Position numbers and translations under genes: made by a program. Shown here one piece after another: positions 12,880 to 25,100 of a DNA stretch of 64,000 bases. Source of the stretch: Micropterus salmoides (taxonomy: Eukaryota > Chordata > Actinopteri > Centrarchiformes > Centrarchidae). A model generated the notes under the pieces. That model did not search any database. It was not told the origin of the DNA and was given only the letters and a program-made list of their open reading frames with translations. Every line of letters begins with the position of its first letter. Within the stretch, counting starts at the first letter, position 1. The stretch lies in contig NW_024040041.1 of assembly GCF_014851395.1 (NCBI RefSeq), positions 9,292,041-9,356,040 on the forward strand. Reading direction: 5' to 3'.

Positions 12880-13478
12880 CTCCTCTTCCCCATGCTCTCT
12901 ATCCTCCTGAGCTGCCAAACCCTCAAATCAACCCCATTGGCTGTTCTGACAATGAGTGAAACTGAAGCACCCATGACAGCCATGGTGGCTCTCTGTCAAC
13001 ACAGCAGAGACCCTGAAGCATAGACAGACCTAGAGCCAACATGGAGCCAGTGGCTGGCCGGTTCCTCTATTGAGCGATTGTATTAAATATCATGGGCTTT
13101 AGAAAGCGAAATGAAACGCTCATGCTAGTGGCAGCTGGCACACGCTGGCTCAGGTTAACGTAAATAAATAAACACTGGTGAGATGGGGGGTTAATATACA
13201 TTGAAACCATTGGTTGTGTGGTATGTGTTTCTTGAACAGGGAAAATGGCGCTGTTGGAGACACCGCAGCTGGTTCTTTTAGATCACACACACAGGTAATA
13301 CTGAGCTATGAGGAAACACAGAGCTAAGGGTTGATTTCCTGATGCTCTGGAGAGGATGTTGACAATGGCTTTAGATTTCCTATAAAACAATGGCAAGAAA
13401 AAAAAATCCACACAGAGCACACTGACAGTTTATGAGATGTGGTTAAAGCACAAGGTCACTCATTAGCAAGATTAATCT
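12880..13478. other. NOL12-TRIOBP intergenic interval
   Basis: Lies between the TRIOBP start region and the NOL12 poly(A) signal. It contains the candidate upstream TRIOBP exon 12893-12880 (ATG followed by 11 nt and a GTATGT donor) whose frame would join via an acceptor near 12130 to give M-G-K-R-R-C-N-D-C before the preferred start. The TRIOBP long-isoform promoter should be here, but I see no clear core elements. Confidence 0.35.
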
Positions 13479-13484
13479 TTTATT
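13479..13484 (-). terminator. NOL12 poly(A) signal candidate
   Basis: AATAAA on the minus strand about 280 nt after the NOL12 stop codon. It is the first canonical hexamer I found downstream of the gene. Confidence 0.55.
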
Positions 13485-13760
13485 CAATGAAAATAAAGGC
13501 AAATACATTACAGTTTGTATACGTTTAAGAAGTAACACTACAAAAACACTTTTGCTTTGAAAAATGTATAAATTTGAGACAGGATTTCAAGAGGCAGGTG
13601 CTGTGGAAATAGTGAGGGATGTCCAGTCACTAAGCGTCCACGTCAGCTTGTGTTAATTTTACAAACATCCTGCTCAAAAACAGGGGCATAATTCCTCCAA
13701 ATTCTGTGGGAAATTAATTCTCTATACAGTTCAAACTCCATATTATATTTGTTCTCTTGT

Positions 13761-15640
13761 TCATCTTTCGTCCCGATAATGCACCCTTTTCCCAGTCTGT
13801 CGACGTCTCTGCGACTTAGTGGTCCTTCCGGCTCTGTTTTTACTCGTTGTGACACCAGGTCTCTTGTCTGTCTGACGGCCTCGTCCTCCTCGGCCTTCCT
13901 GCTTCCCTTTCCTCTTCCGCTTGGTAGTGTAATTGTTGAGCGACGCAGTTAGGGAGCGGATCCTGCAGCAGCAGGGGGGAGAAAAAAAAAAAAAGAAATG
14001 CAGCTGGACTGAGAGGGGCTGGAGGATGAAGGAACATCTGAAGAAAGCTGTTATTAGCACATTTAGCACTATTTCATCAACCATTTTCCCTATGAAATGG
14101 TAAAAAATACCTACTGACAAGTTGTCAAAGCTGTGGTGCCTGACCAAAAGTCAAAGTACAAAAAGTACTGAATTGATGACAAACTTGCCACTCTTACTGA
14201 CGCTCATGTGCAGAAACCTGCATGATGAACAGCTTACTTTTTGTTGATGATTGGACACCCAGCTTTTCTTGGCATTGCACTTGTTTTCTCCTCCTCTTCA
14301 TCCCCCTTTTCTTCATCCACGCCCTCCCCTGGAACCTTGAAAGCAAAGATTCTCAGTGTTAATGGACTTTTATTGCCGCCACCAGTATCATATCATTCTT
14401 CCACAGTAAGTGAAGTATATTTACTTTCCATGTGTCCATATAGAGGCAATACAAGCGGCATAATTTAGCCTCATAAAGAACGCCCAAGGACGCTGTTAAG
14501 ATGAATCGAGCCTTAGCTGTTTACCTGATTTGCTGCAGGTCCAAGTAGGTGAGCCCCTGTGAGGTCCAGATCACTGATGGTTGTCACAGTGACGGTGTGG
14601 TTGGGGTGATCATACTGCACAGACTCTGCAGTACTTGTTATCATATCTTCCAGATCATCTTCAGCTGCAGCTGAGAGATGGGATCAAAGTAGGCAAAAAA
14701 AAACAATAAGCACAGAATCTGAAGTCTAACAAATCAGTAAAATGACCAAAAGACTTTTGCTTTTAACTCACCAAGTGCTTCCTTCCTCTCCTTCAGCATT
14801 TTAATGTATTCCTTATGTCTCTGCAAGCAGACAGTCAAACATAACACCAGTACATCCTTTCCTTATGTGCTCACGCACACCAAAAACAGATTTTAACTCT
14901 GCGCTCTTTTACTTCAGACTTACTTCTTCTCGGACTCTGATCTGCTCTTCCTTGATTTTCTTTCGAATTTCTGCCACTGCTGCCTTCCTCCTTTCCACCT
15001 TTCGCTTATGGAAACCAGTTAAATAGTCCCTGACAGGGCAGAAGAGACACTTAGAAAAACAGCTGCCTTTTTATAATAAATATTATTATTATATTATTAT
15101 ATAATATATTAAAAACTCTGCTTTACTATTCAAATTAACATCTTGATGAGTAAGGGTTTTGTTTTAGGTTTGTTATATGGTGAATTACTCAAATGAAAAC
15201 AAATCAAGAAATAGAAATACCACAATTCTTATAAATGTTTATGTAGTAACGTTAGTAGTTAGTGAAGAAGTGAATAAATAACTTAATGTTAGCAGAAGCA
15301 TTGTGAAGTTTTGGAAAATCAATTATAATTTACAGAACGGTACTGTTGAAGCTGGTTTGGTTTTATTCTGTCATATAAACAACCTACGCCTGATAACACA
15401 CATTGTCGATAACGTGTAATATTTTTCAAATCTATAAAAAGCTAATGATAAACCGACAGCTGATAACTTTAGTCAGTGACGGCTAACGCTAAGATGCTAG
15501 CTAACATCTGTTATCAGTAGATAAACTTACTGTCTTTCTTTGTCGTCGAACATGACGATGCACTTGTTTTCTCTTTTCTTGGATCCTGGCTTGAATTTAG
15601 ACTTGTTGGACACATTTTTGTGCTTTTTTGTATTTTTCAT
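13761..15640 (-). CDS. nol12: NOL12 (nucleolar protein 12; Nop25/Rrp17 family)
   Basis: Six exons: 15640-15531, 15029-14924, 14820-14772, 14670-14525, 14335-14238 and 13962-13761. They total 711 nt, a 236-residue protein (human about 213). The basic N-terminus leads into KCIVMFDDKERQDYLTGFHK, then a charged helix (KVERRKAAVAEIRKKIKEEQ), the hallmark ESVQYDHPNHTVTVTTISDL, an acidic stretch, and a highly basic C-terminus starting IRSLTASL and ending in an R/K-rich nucleolar-type tail. These match NOL12, a nucleolar RNA-binding/processing factor related to yeast Rrp17. All phases agree and all donors and acceptors are GT-AG. The gene sits between SREBF2 and TRIOBP in the same orientation; TRIOBP is also its neighbour in mammals. 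Confidence 0.95.
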
Positions 15641-15760
15641 GTTGTACACGTGAGTTTACCCAACAATACTTCCGGCTTGTCGTATTTAGGAGTACGTCAT
15701 TTAACTTGGTCCGACTAGACGCACGTAGAAAATATCCTGAAACGTTCCGCCCGCCCTAAA
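15641..15760 (-). promoter_or_regulatory. NOL12 promoter with E-box and ETS sites
   Basis: Just upstream of the NOL12 ATG are a palindromic CACGTG E-box (15647-15652) and a CCGGAAGT ETS site (minus strand, 15675-15668), with several CpGs. There is no TATA box. This combination is common in ribosome-biogenesis gene promoters and fits a short 5' UTR. Confidence 0.5.
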
Positions 15761-18700
15761 CATGGTGATATTGTTGGTGCAGACAGATATTCAGACTGTA
15801 CAGTGAGTGTAATCACATCTCACCTGAAATAAATGCCCTTGTTTTAGGAGCTGCTATTATTGCTCTATCTAAATGAATCTATCTAAACAGAATTTTCTGT
15901 CGATTATGTATTTAATATCAGGTAATATTATCTTATTGAGACATTAATGATAATAAATATGATACCATTTCAAATAAGTTTACATGATTTGTATTTTGTT
16001 AAACATGACATGATGACTGCCTGTAACTGTTAGTATTATATTGTTTCACGTTGCACTTTATAATATTTTCTAATTTGGTCTTGACTCCTCTGATACACCT
16101 TTGTGGTGATCAGCAAGGTAGTTTGAGAGGGGAAATATTTTCTTTCTTGCAGTTATTGTATGTAGGGTTTCCCCCTTAGAAGCTGATAAAGTGGTAGCAC
16201 CCACATGTTTACAGCATGTTATTTCATGTTATCTTAAGAGGTTAAAATTTGGTGTGTTTACAAGGTGTTTTATATCATCATACCATTCCCTGCTCCCAGG
16301 AGGAAATCTTTCTCTGCTAATTAGATCCCCCAATTACAGTAGCATTTTTAGTCACATTCAAGGATAGAGTTTAGTAGAGACATGTCTCTACCAGTATCCA
16401 GCAACTTCTGAATTGTCCACTGCTATTAATTTGATGAAAACAATGAAATATAACCACTGTTATCCATCAGTGTCAATGTATTTGGCATAGACTGTGGTAT
16501 TTGGTACACAATAACAGCTCTTGTTCTCTACTACGAGTCCTACGCATTTTTTAAGTTTTGAAATTGTCCTCCACCCTGTAATCGCAGTCTACCTTTTTCA
16601 GACAGTGACTTTATTTGAAAAGATTTTTCCTGCTGGGTCCCCACACCCCCAGTGGCAGGGACTCGTTATGTATCAAGAGATGTCCCCTCACTCTGCGAAA
16701 TGCTGTGAGTGTGTTATTTCTGAGGTGTCCAGTGTTCATCACTGAGCGTGTGAAAGATGAAACCTGTACACTTCACACTGCCGTCTGTATCAGATTTATA
16801 CTAACGTTCAGAGGAAACATGAAATGTTATCTTCTGTTTCTGTGTTTCTATTTGTACATCCACAACCTGTATGAAACTTTTACCACTGAAAGATTATATA
16901 CACCAAGGGCTGTCATGTGTTGTTTTATTATAAAAACAAACATCAAAATGAACATTCAGACAATAAAACACATCAAGGGGAAAGGGGGGGAAAAAACAAT
17001 TGTAACATAATAATAATAATAATAATAGCTAAAACTCCAGCCTGCCGATGGCTGGTTGAGCATTGTTTTCCTCTTTACACATTTGACTAGCCAGGAAACA
17101 TCCAAACTGATAACTTTTTTCAAGACTTCCTAACTTAAATGTTGGGTTGACCTGGAAGACTTCTGGACATTTCTAATGGCACACTTGTGTGCTTGCTTCT
17201 ATTTTAAAAAAGAGCAAAGAAATCACAGCATTAGTGATTCCAAAATATCAGGCAAATTATTTAAATGCCGGCTTTACTTCCTCAATAAAATACACAACAT
17301 TTTCCTCTTAAGAGACAGTTTCTGACCCTAGGCTGCTTTTATCCATATAAAACAATAACAATGACATAACTGCAAAACTGCTCTCACTTTCGCCCCCAAA
17401 AGCATTTATATTAATATTACATTGCATAACCATTAAATAAGATAATCAGAGCACAGAAATAGGTATGACATAAGTGTTGCATGATGAATAAGTCAACCAT
17501 TACAAAATAAAAAGCAAATTGGACAAAAATTTCACAAAGATACAACGCCTCCATCATTTCAAATATGATGAAAAATAATAAAATAATGTTTTATATAACA
17601 TTGAGGGCTTTTTGCTTGAGAGCTTTACATCATTGGTGGACATCACTTCCAAGATAAACCTCACTGTTTTCAGACCATTTTCACTTTCAAGTGTTAGTAA
17701 CTGACATTCTGTGCCTGCAGGCTCAAAAGGAAGCTTACAGCAGGAACTTTTCTGGATGTTTTGATACTTATTTTCTGCTGTGAAAATCATCATGAATTCA
17801 AACTGACCACAGTTGTTGTTCTGCATAAGTGACTTTTGTCTTAAAGCCACCATGCAAGCAGCAGCAGGAGAGTGTTTGATATTAAGGGTGACCTTAAAGG
17901 TGACCTTGTTCTCCCAGTAGGAGCTTCTGACCATCAGATCCAGACTCTTGACAGGAAACCATTACGAGCCAACTATGACATGTTAACAGTGCTTTCTTCG
18001 ATGCGTCTCCTCTCAAGCAGTGGGTAAGGACTTCCTGATTAATCTACTTTTGTTTATCTGCCTATGTACAACCTATATACAATCACATTGTGAGTTTGTA
18101 TGCAATTACTTTAACATGTTCTATGTTTATGCATCTGTGTGAGTGTGTGTCTAGGTAGGCATTTTCAAAACGTATGATTGGCTGCTTCCCTCTGTTATTT
18201 AGATATTCCCCAAATCCAATTATTTCCCCTGTTTCGTCAGCAGTGGCTAGCTGTCTGTCATTCTTGCAGTTTCTGCACCAGAAAGTCAAATTGCTAAAAT
18301 AATGTACCGATGCAGTCTAAATTAAGCCAGGGTTCATTAGAATGACACTGCACTAGATTGAAGCACTGCATCAAACGGTCACTTATTTTAAACTGATGTG
18401 GTGCTTGAGTATCATATTTTGCTCCACAGTACAATGCTGGCATTGTACAGTGTATGAGGTAGATAAGGAGAGACACTACTCAGCACTGTATGGTTAGAAG
18501 CAAGCTAGCCTGTTTGTCTGCGTCCTACAGCCCAGCCATGCTTAACAGACCGCAGCTGTCTACTCGAGTACTCTGAAGCCCTTAATTGAAGCTTGCAAGT
18601 TTAATGAGACATTACAGTTATTGTAGCACTCACATTGCCGTGTTTCAATAATGATTGTACAGCTTGGTATCCTACAGCTAATCAATGCACTGCAGCATTG

Positions 18701-19158
18701 CATTAATTTAAAACAGCTATTAGATAATGGTCCCTTTTCCCTTTGGGGCCTATTTAACCTGATTTTCCTTGTTGAGTAGCATTGTTTAAAATGAGGCAGT
18801 TAGCCAGCGTTGTACCATTAATGACCAGGAGGTGGCATGATTGTGCTGTGAAACTGAGCATGATAGGAGTTAATATCTAGCCTTCCAGTGTTTCAGCTGC
18901 AGTGTGGATACAGGGCATGACAGTAAAAATCATCTGTCTGTGTGTGAGATAAGTGTGGCAGTTTGAAGAAAAGTCTTTATATTCATGGACCTTGAGTATG
19001 AGGGAGTTATTATGAAATTAAATGTTGTTTGTGGATGAGTAGCCTGGTTTACATCTTTGTATGTATGATGGCAAAATACAGAGTTAACTTTTTTATTATA
19101 ACGTGAGTAGCCCCAGTCTGTCCGTGTTTGATCTACCAGTGTGTGTGGCAGCGGTGGT
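15761..19158. other. SREBF2 3' UTR and SREBF2-NOL12 intergenic DNA
   Basis: AT-rich DNA downstream of the SREBF2 stop. Minus-strand AATAAA candidates occur about 65 nt after the stop (about 19090-19096) and near 16919-16925, so the 3' UTR may be short or about 2.2 kb. A 127-codon minus-strand frame (17934-17554) is reported separately. No other gene-like feature was seen. Confidence 0.45.
17554..17934 (-). CDS. Orphan ORF, 126 residues, uncertain
   Basis: Open frame from an ATG, preceded in frame by nine codons and a stop, with a possible acceptor (CCTGTCAAG|AG) just upstream. The translation has balanced composition and several cysteines (for example KVTFKVTLNIKHSPAAACMV, CGQFEFMMIFTAENKYQ, SSCCKLPFEPAGTECQ), unlike a low-complexity UTR. 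I do not recognise a family and found no convincing partner exon. It may be a chance ORF in the SREBF2 3' UTR or the terminal exon of an unrecognised small gene. Confidence 0.2.
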   Translation of the reverse strand: MVRSSYWENKVTFKVTLNIKHSPAAACMVALRQKSLMQNNNCGQFEFMMIFTAENKYQNIQKSSCCKLPFEPAGTECQLLTLESENGLKTVRFILEVMSTNDVKLSSKKPSMLYKTLFYYFSSYLK

Positions 19159-22100
19159 TCAGGAGGCAGCGATGGTCGTGCCACCGCTGAGGCGCAGCAG
19201 GATCTGCTGACAGTCTTGCAGAGAGCGACGGTCTCCCACCCGCTCCAAGGTGCGCTTGGCCTCGGCCAGCAGGCGGGCACGGTGTCCGGGTGGGGTTAAC
19301 AGCGGCATGGGCAGGTGGCGGCACGCCAGCAAGATGGCATGAGCCCTTTCCCTCTCACCCAGGACGCACTCACCTTCTGACAGCAGCACGGGGGAGGAGG
19401 AAAAGAAGAAGAAAAGTGCAGATTAGTGTACACTGCCTTATAGCGTGCGTGTGTGAGAGTACAGGGTGATGTTACGCTCTAGGACTGTTTCAAGTCAGTT
19501 TATCTATTTTGCCGTGTTGGGAAAGAAGAAGTTGAACAAAGACACCACGGCAAAATCCCTCTTGTCTGTTAAATCACACTTGAGCGTGAGATTTAAGCTG
19601 AATCCAAATCCTGGATTCCTACTGAAAGAGCAACAAGGGAGCCTCCTTTGGCACCGCCATGACGTCACCAAACCCATAAGAGCATTTGTTTCTGGCTTTG
19701 CCTTTCCACTGCAACTCCAGTTGCTACAGGAGGTGACCTGCTTTAATCTTTATTTTTCCCTAGGTCAATGTCTTAACTCACTGGACGACAGGCTGTTTTT
19801 GAGTTTACAACGCATTTTGAAATCCAGTTTAGATCGATTGTGTCTTTTCTCCCTCTCTCTTCCTCTATCAACCTAAACACGCACACACTAAAAATAAGTG
19901 AGTCGCCCTTACCGGCTGTGTAGGAGCTGTGTGTCCTGCGTCGGAGGTTGTGTTCCAGCAGCTGGTGTGTCCTTGTGGGACTGGCCCCAGCCATCAGCCT
20001 CACTGTGGTCTCATGAAGAAACACCTGCAGGGAATAAAAAAAAAAACGCACGTCAGAGCCACAATGATAGTCATCATCAAGTATTTCCAGGTGTTCGTCT
20101 TAGTGATGTTAAAGCAGAAAAACATTGTTGCCACACATCATTTCACCCCACATACAGTAATACTGCTAGGGATGTATATACAAGAAATACTTTGTCTTCA
20201 GTGGAGCCTTTCATGCAGAGTGCCTCACAGCACCATGAGTGAATATTTCTCAGTCAGTGGTCTCAAAACAGAACCTCATAAAATGAGTTCATGTGGTTCC
20301 TGTAGTCTTGCACAAGTCAAAACATTACAAATGATCACCAACCACTCTGAAAGCAGACCCCCTGGCAGCAGTAATGACTACTCCAGTAAGTCTTACAAGT
20401 ATGATTGATGATATGTTAAACAGCGGTGAGATTTCTGCAGCTGGGAAGAGAGTGGGAGAGAACTGATACAGTAAATTTAGTATTATGATGAACAAGATTA
20501 GTGGGACCCAGCTGATTTATGGGCTGATTATCAGTGTGGTTTTTCTAAACAGACAAACAAGACAAACATTTAGGGATATGACATGAGGGTATTATTACTT
20601 TTAGTATACAGCTTTAAAATCTGGTGAGTTGCCTGCTGGAATATTATATATCATTATAAAGTGATTATTTGTTTTCTTTGGCTTAAAGCTCGACAGTGAA
20701 ATCTCATTTTAAGTCACTGCTTTGGGCTCTGATAATTTGTTACTGGCATTTGTCCATATTTATGAGATTCGAAGAGCTAAATGAGCAATAAATTAACCAA
20801 AAACATGAATCTACTGAATAATCTTGCCAAAGTTGGAAGGGAATACAGTACGGCCAAGGTCAGAATGATGAATCCCTGGCAGTCATATAGAAACCCCTGG
20901 CTCTTGTCATGTAGTCTACTACTGGGGGGATGTACGTAGGATAAAATAAAACATGCAATGTTACTTGACCTACCTTTGTCAGTCAAAAGGATTTTCTACT
21001 CATGCTGCTCTTTAAAATGAGTCTGACACTTACGTAAGCTTCAATATTGTTTCTCATACTACACTTGTTTCTTGCAGCTTTTGGCACCTTACATAACATA
21101 TAAAATATAATATACACGGTTCTGAACTCCACTGTCCTTTTGCTGATTCCTTAACATATCGGACTTAAATCTAGCCACGGATGTACCTTGTGCTGCGCCT
21201 GTCTGTAACACTGTGTGAGCTTTCGGAGCGTGCTGAGGTCCCTCTGGAAACCAGCCAACTGGGATCCAGGGGCTGGGCCAGGATCTCCATTACTACTGCC
21301 TCCCCTCTGCCATAAACTGGTCCTCAAGGTCAGCAGAAGGTCACAGACCAGGAGCTCCACTCCCTTGGAAGAGAAAAAAAGACAAAGATCAAAGTGCTGT
21401 TTGGTGCATTTGCATAAAATGAATAATTTAAATAGAAACATAGGTTTAATATTTGTTCTTTATTATACAGGTGTTGGTCATATAATTAGAATATCATCAA
21501 AAAGTTGATTTATTTCAGTAATTCCATTCAAAAAGTGAAACTTGTATAATGTATACATTCATTCCACACAGACTGATATATTTCAAGTGTTCATTCATTT
21601 TAATTTTGATGATTATAACTGACAACTAATGAAAACCCCCAAATCAGTATCTCAGAAAATTAGAATATTGTGAAAAGGTTCAATATTGAGGACACCTGGT
21701 GCCACACTCTAATCAGCTAATTAACTCCAAACACCTGCAAAGGCCTTTAAATGGTCTCTCTCACTCTAGTTCTGTAGGCTACACAATCATGGGGAAGACT
21801 GCTGACTTGACAGCTGTCCAAAAGACGACCATTGACACCTTGCTCAAGGAGTGCAAGACACAAAAGGTCATTGCTAAAGAGGCTGGCTGTTCTCAGAGCT
21901 CTGTGTCCAAGCACATTAATAGAGAGGCGAAGGAAAGGAAAAGATGTGGTAGAAAAGAAGTGTACAAGCAATAGGGATAACCGCACCCTGGAGAGGATTG
22001 TGAAACAAAACCCATTCAAAAATGTGGGGGAGATTCACAAAGAGTGGACTGCAGCTGGAGTCAGTGCTTCAAGAACCACCACGCACAGACGTATGCAAGA

Positions 22101-25100
22101 CATGGGTTTCAGCTGTCGCATTCCTTGTGTCAAGCCACTCTTGAACAAGACACAGCGTCAGAAGCGTCTCGCCTGGGCTAAAGACAAAAAGGACTGGACT
22201 GCTGCTGAGTGGTCCAAAGTTATGTTCTCTGATGAAAGTAAATTTTGCATTTCCTTTGGAAATCAAGGTCCCAGAGTCTGGAGGAAGAGAGGAGAGGCAT
22301 CCACGTTGCTTGAGGTCCAGTGTAAAGTTTCCACATCAGTGATGGTTTGGGGTGCCTTGTCATCTGCTGGTGTTGGTCCACTGTGTTTTCTGAGGTCCAA
22401 GGTCAACGCAGACGTCTACCAGGAAGTTTTAGAGCATGTCGTGCTTCCTGCTGCTGAACAACTTTATGGAGATGCAGATTTCATTTTCCAACAGGAAATA
22501 AACATTTGAAATATATCAGTCTGTGTGTAATGAATTAATATAATATCCAAGTTTCACTTTTTGAATGGAATTACTGAAATAAATCAACTTTTTGATGATA
22601 TTCTAAGTATATGACCAAAACCTGTATACTATGGTAGATTTATATTTGAGACCCAAGGTGTGATGCAAATATTCCATTACAACCATATCCCACCAAAGAC
22701 AACCAGCCACCATCATCGTTAACAGTGCATCCTGCCTAATATGCATGCCAAAAATGAAATAGAAACAACATGACATTCAGTGCTGTCTAATGTAAATTGG
22801 TGGGGTGTGTAGCGGGTGCGTGCAGATTGGGGAGGCCTCTGTAATGCACTGCAGATACATTGCACTCGGCTTCAGGATCATGCAATGCAACTACAATGCA
22901 CCACAGCCACCTCCTGCCACCCACACTGCGCACACACACAAGCCCCACGTCAGCCCGCCCTGACCCCGACTGAGCATGCAGTGTGTGGGTGTGTATATGC
23001 GCGATGAACCCCTGGATACATCAGCTTTACGGAGTCCAAATAATTAAAAATGAAACACACAGCATAAGGCAGGTTTTTGGCATCTGTATATGAGCATGCG
23101 TAAGACCGCAGACGATATTACGTAACAAACACTCTGATCTAAATGAGGTAATAGTGCCAGTGTTTGGAGTGTGTGAGGGATTCTTTGTACACTACCTTGT
23201 TCAGCCAGTTTCCAGATTGGGCTACGGGCACTGATACGCTGGCGCGCAGGTAGCTGCTGGCTCTGTCGCAGTAGGAGAGACAGGCTACCGCCCCTTCTCC
23301 CTTCAGAGGGGTCAGACTCATCTGAACTGCCTTGCAAAGCGGCAGCACAGCCTTAGGCAGAGGGTGGCTGAAACAGAGTGATGAAAGAGGGACAGTGACG
23401 ATAGTTACTTTGGTTTCTTCTAAAAGAGATGAACATTTAATTGTCTTTACCATCCTTCACTTTCAGTATCTTAGATGTTTGACAAAATTTACAGATGATC
23501 CTGGCTGAAGTTATGACTTTCATATATCTCTATCCAGTTGGAGATTTGGAGAGCTTAAATTTAGGATTCCTGTAGTGCGAGCAATTAAAACTCGAATAGA
23601 AAATAAATGCTTCGCCACATTTATTCTAGGTCAAATTAAATTGTCACATACAGTTATATACAGTACAATGCATGCAAAATTCAATCTTTTTTTTTGTTAG
23701 TGGGCAGCCACTGTGCAGCCCCCTGGGACTCTGTCAAGGGAAGAAATTACCTAAATATGCATGTTTTTATTGGGGGAGGGGGCATGGAACAGCCACAAAA
23801 AAGCTAACTCGACACAGAAAGTCCTCCTCCAGCCGGGAATCGACCTCCGGACCTTCTTGCTATGAGGTGACAGTACTAACCACTGATCCACCGTACTGAC
23901 CAGTTATAGTTTCTGTATTGTAGTATGGAATAGTGTGTTTCGGCATGTTTACACATACTGAAACAAGTTTTCCTTCACTTACTCAAGCGTGTGTAGAGCC
24001 CTCGGCATCCGCTCTGCTTCCGCCAACAGTGACCTCACTGCAACATCGTCACCCTGCAGCCAATGCACGGCAGCCTTCAGGACCAAAGCCCACCAACGAC
24101 TGACTGGGTCTCCCACTGGCAAGAGGGAGAAAGGGAAATTATGAGAAAGAAAAATTAAAACAAAAAAAGGCAAATCAACAAAAAGGACAAGGACATAGCA
24201 TTAGTCTAAGAGTCTGGGTGGACTTTTGGGGGTTTACTGTGGCTGTGAAAATGTTTTTCCTCGACAAGCTTTAACTGTCAAATGAGAGATGATGTGATGG
24301 TTAAGACCCCTGTGTTTCTGTCCCTGCTCTGCGACTACTGATGTATCAAAGACTGTGGCTAATTAACATCGCCTGAGCACATCGTCAATGTGTTCATATC
24401 CATTGCAAGTCATTTATTACCACAAATCAATGAATGTGTTATCTGTGATAATCCAATAAAAACTTAATCCCAAAATCTAAATTGGATGTCAGTGTACGGC
24501 AAATGGAGCAAATGAAATCCCTTTATGTTGACAGCCACAACTCAGATGGCTATCTGGTTAATCTTCAATAAGAGAGAGTTTAAATCTCTTCCTACACAAA
24601 CATCCGATGTGATTCATGCTTTGTGACTGGGCAGGGTTGGTCTATTCATGCCATTCAAACCTGGAGTGGTGGTGTGATTGGGAGGAGTTGAGAAGGGAGG
24701 AGGAGGAGAAGGAGAGTCCTCTGTACAGCTGTTCAATAACTGGAGGAACTCCAGGGCACTGGAAAACTCCCTGGAAGTTTGGGGAAAAAAGAAAGAAGAG
24801 GATTACAGATCCAGGGTAAATCATTAATTCACACTAAACTGTCAAAAACATTGCTGGCACCGGTGCCTTACCCAGACTCGGTCTTGCGCTTGCCTGCTTC
24901 ATGGTCGCTCTGCGGCTGGATCAGGGTGTGAACAGCTCTCTCCAAAAGTTTCCTGCAGAAACAGCGGTGCAGCTGAGCAATGGGGTCAGCTGGAAGAAGA
25001 TCAAGAGGGAAACAGAGAGGAACAGTTAAATCACAGCACACAGCATTTTTACACATGCTTTAATACCCAGTAAACTACGTGTTTGTATGTTTCATAGTTG

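Noticed and set aside
20139..20149. TTCACCCCAC, close to a sterol response element
   Set aside because: Lies deep in an SREBF2 intron with no neighbouring CCAAT or Sp1 motif; a ten-base near-match is expected by chance.
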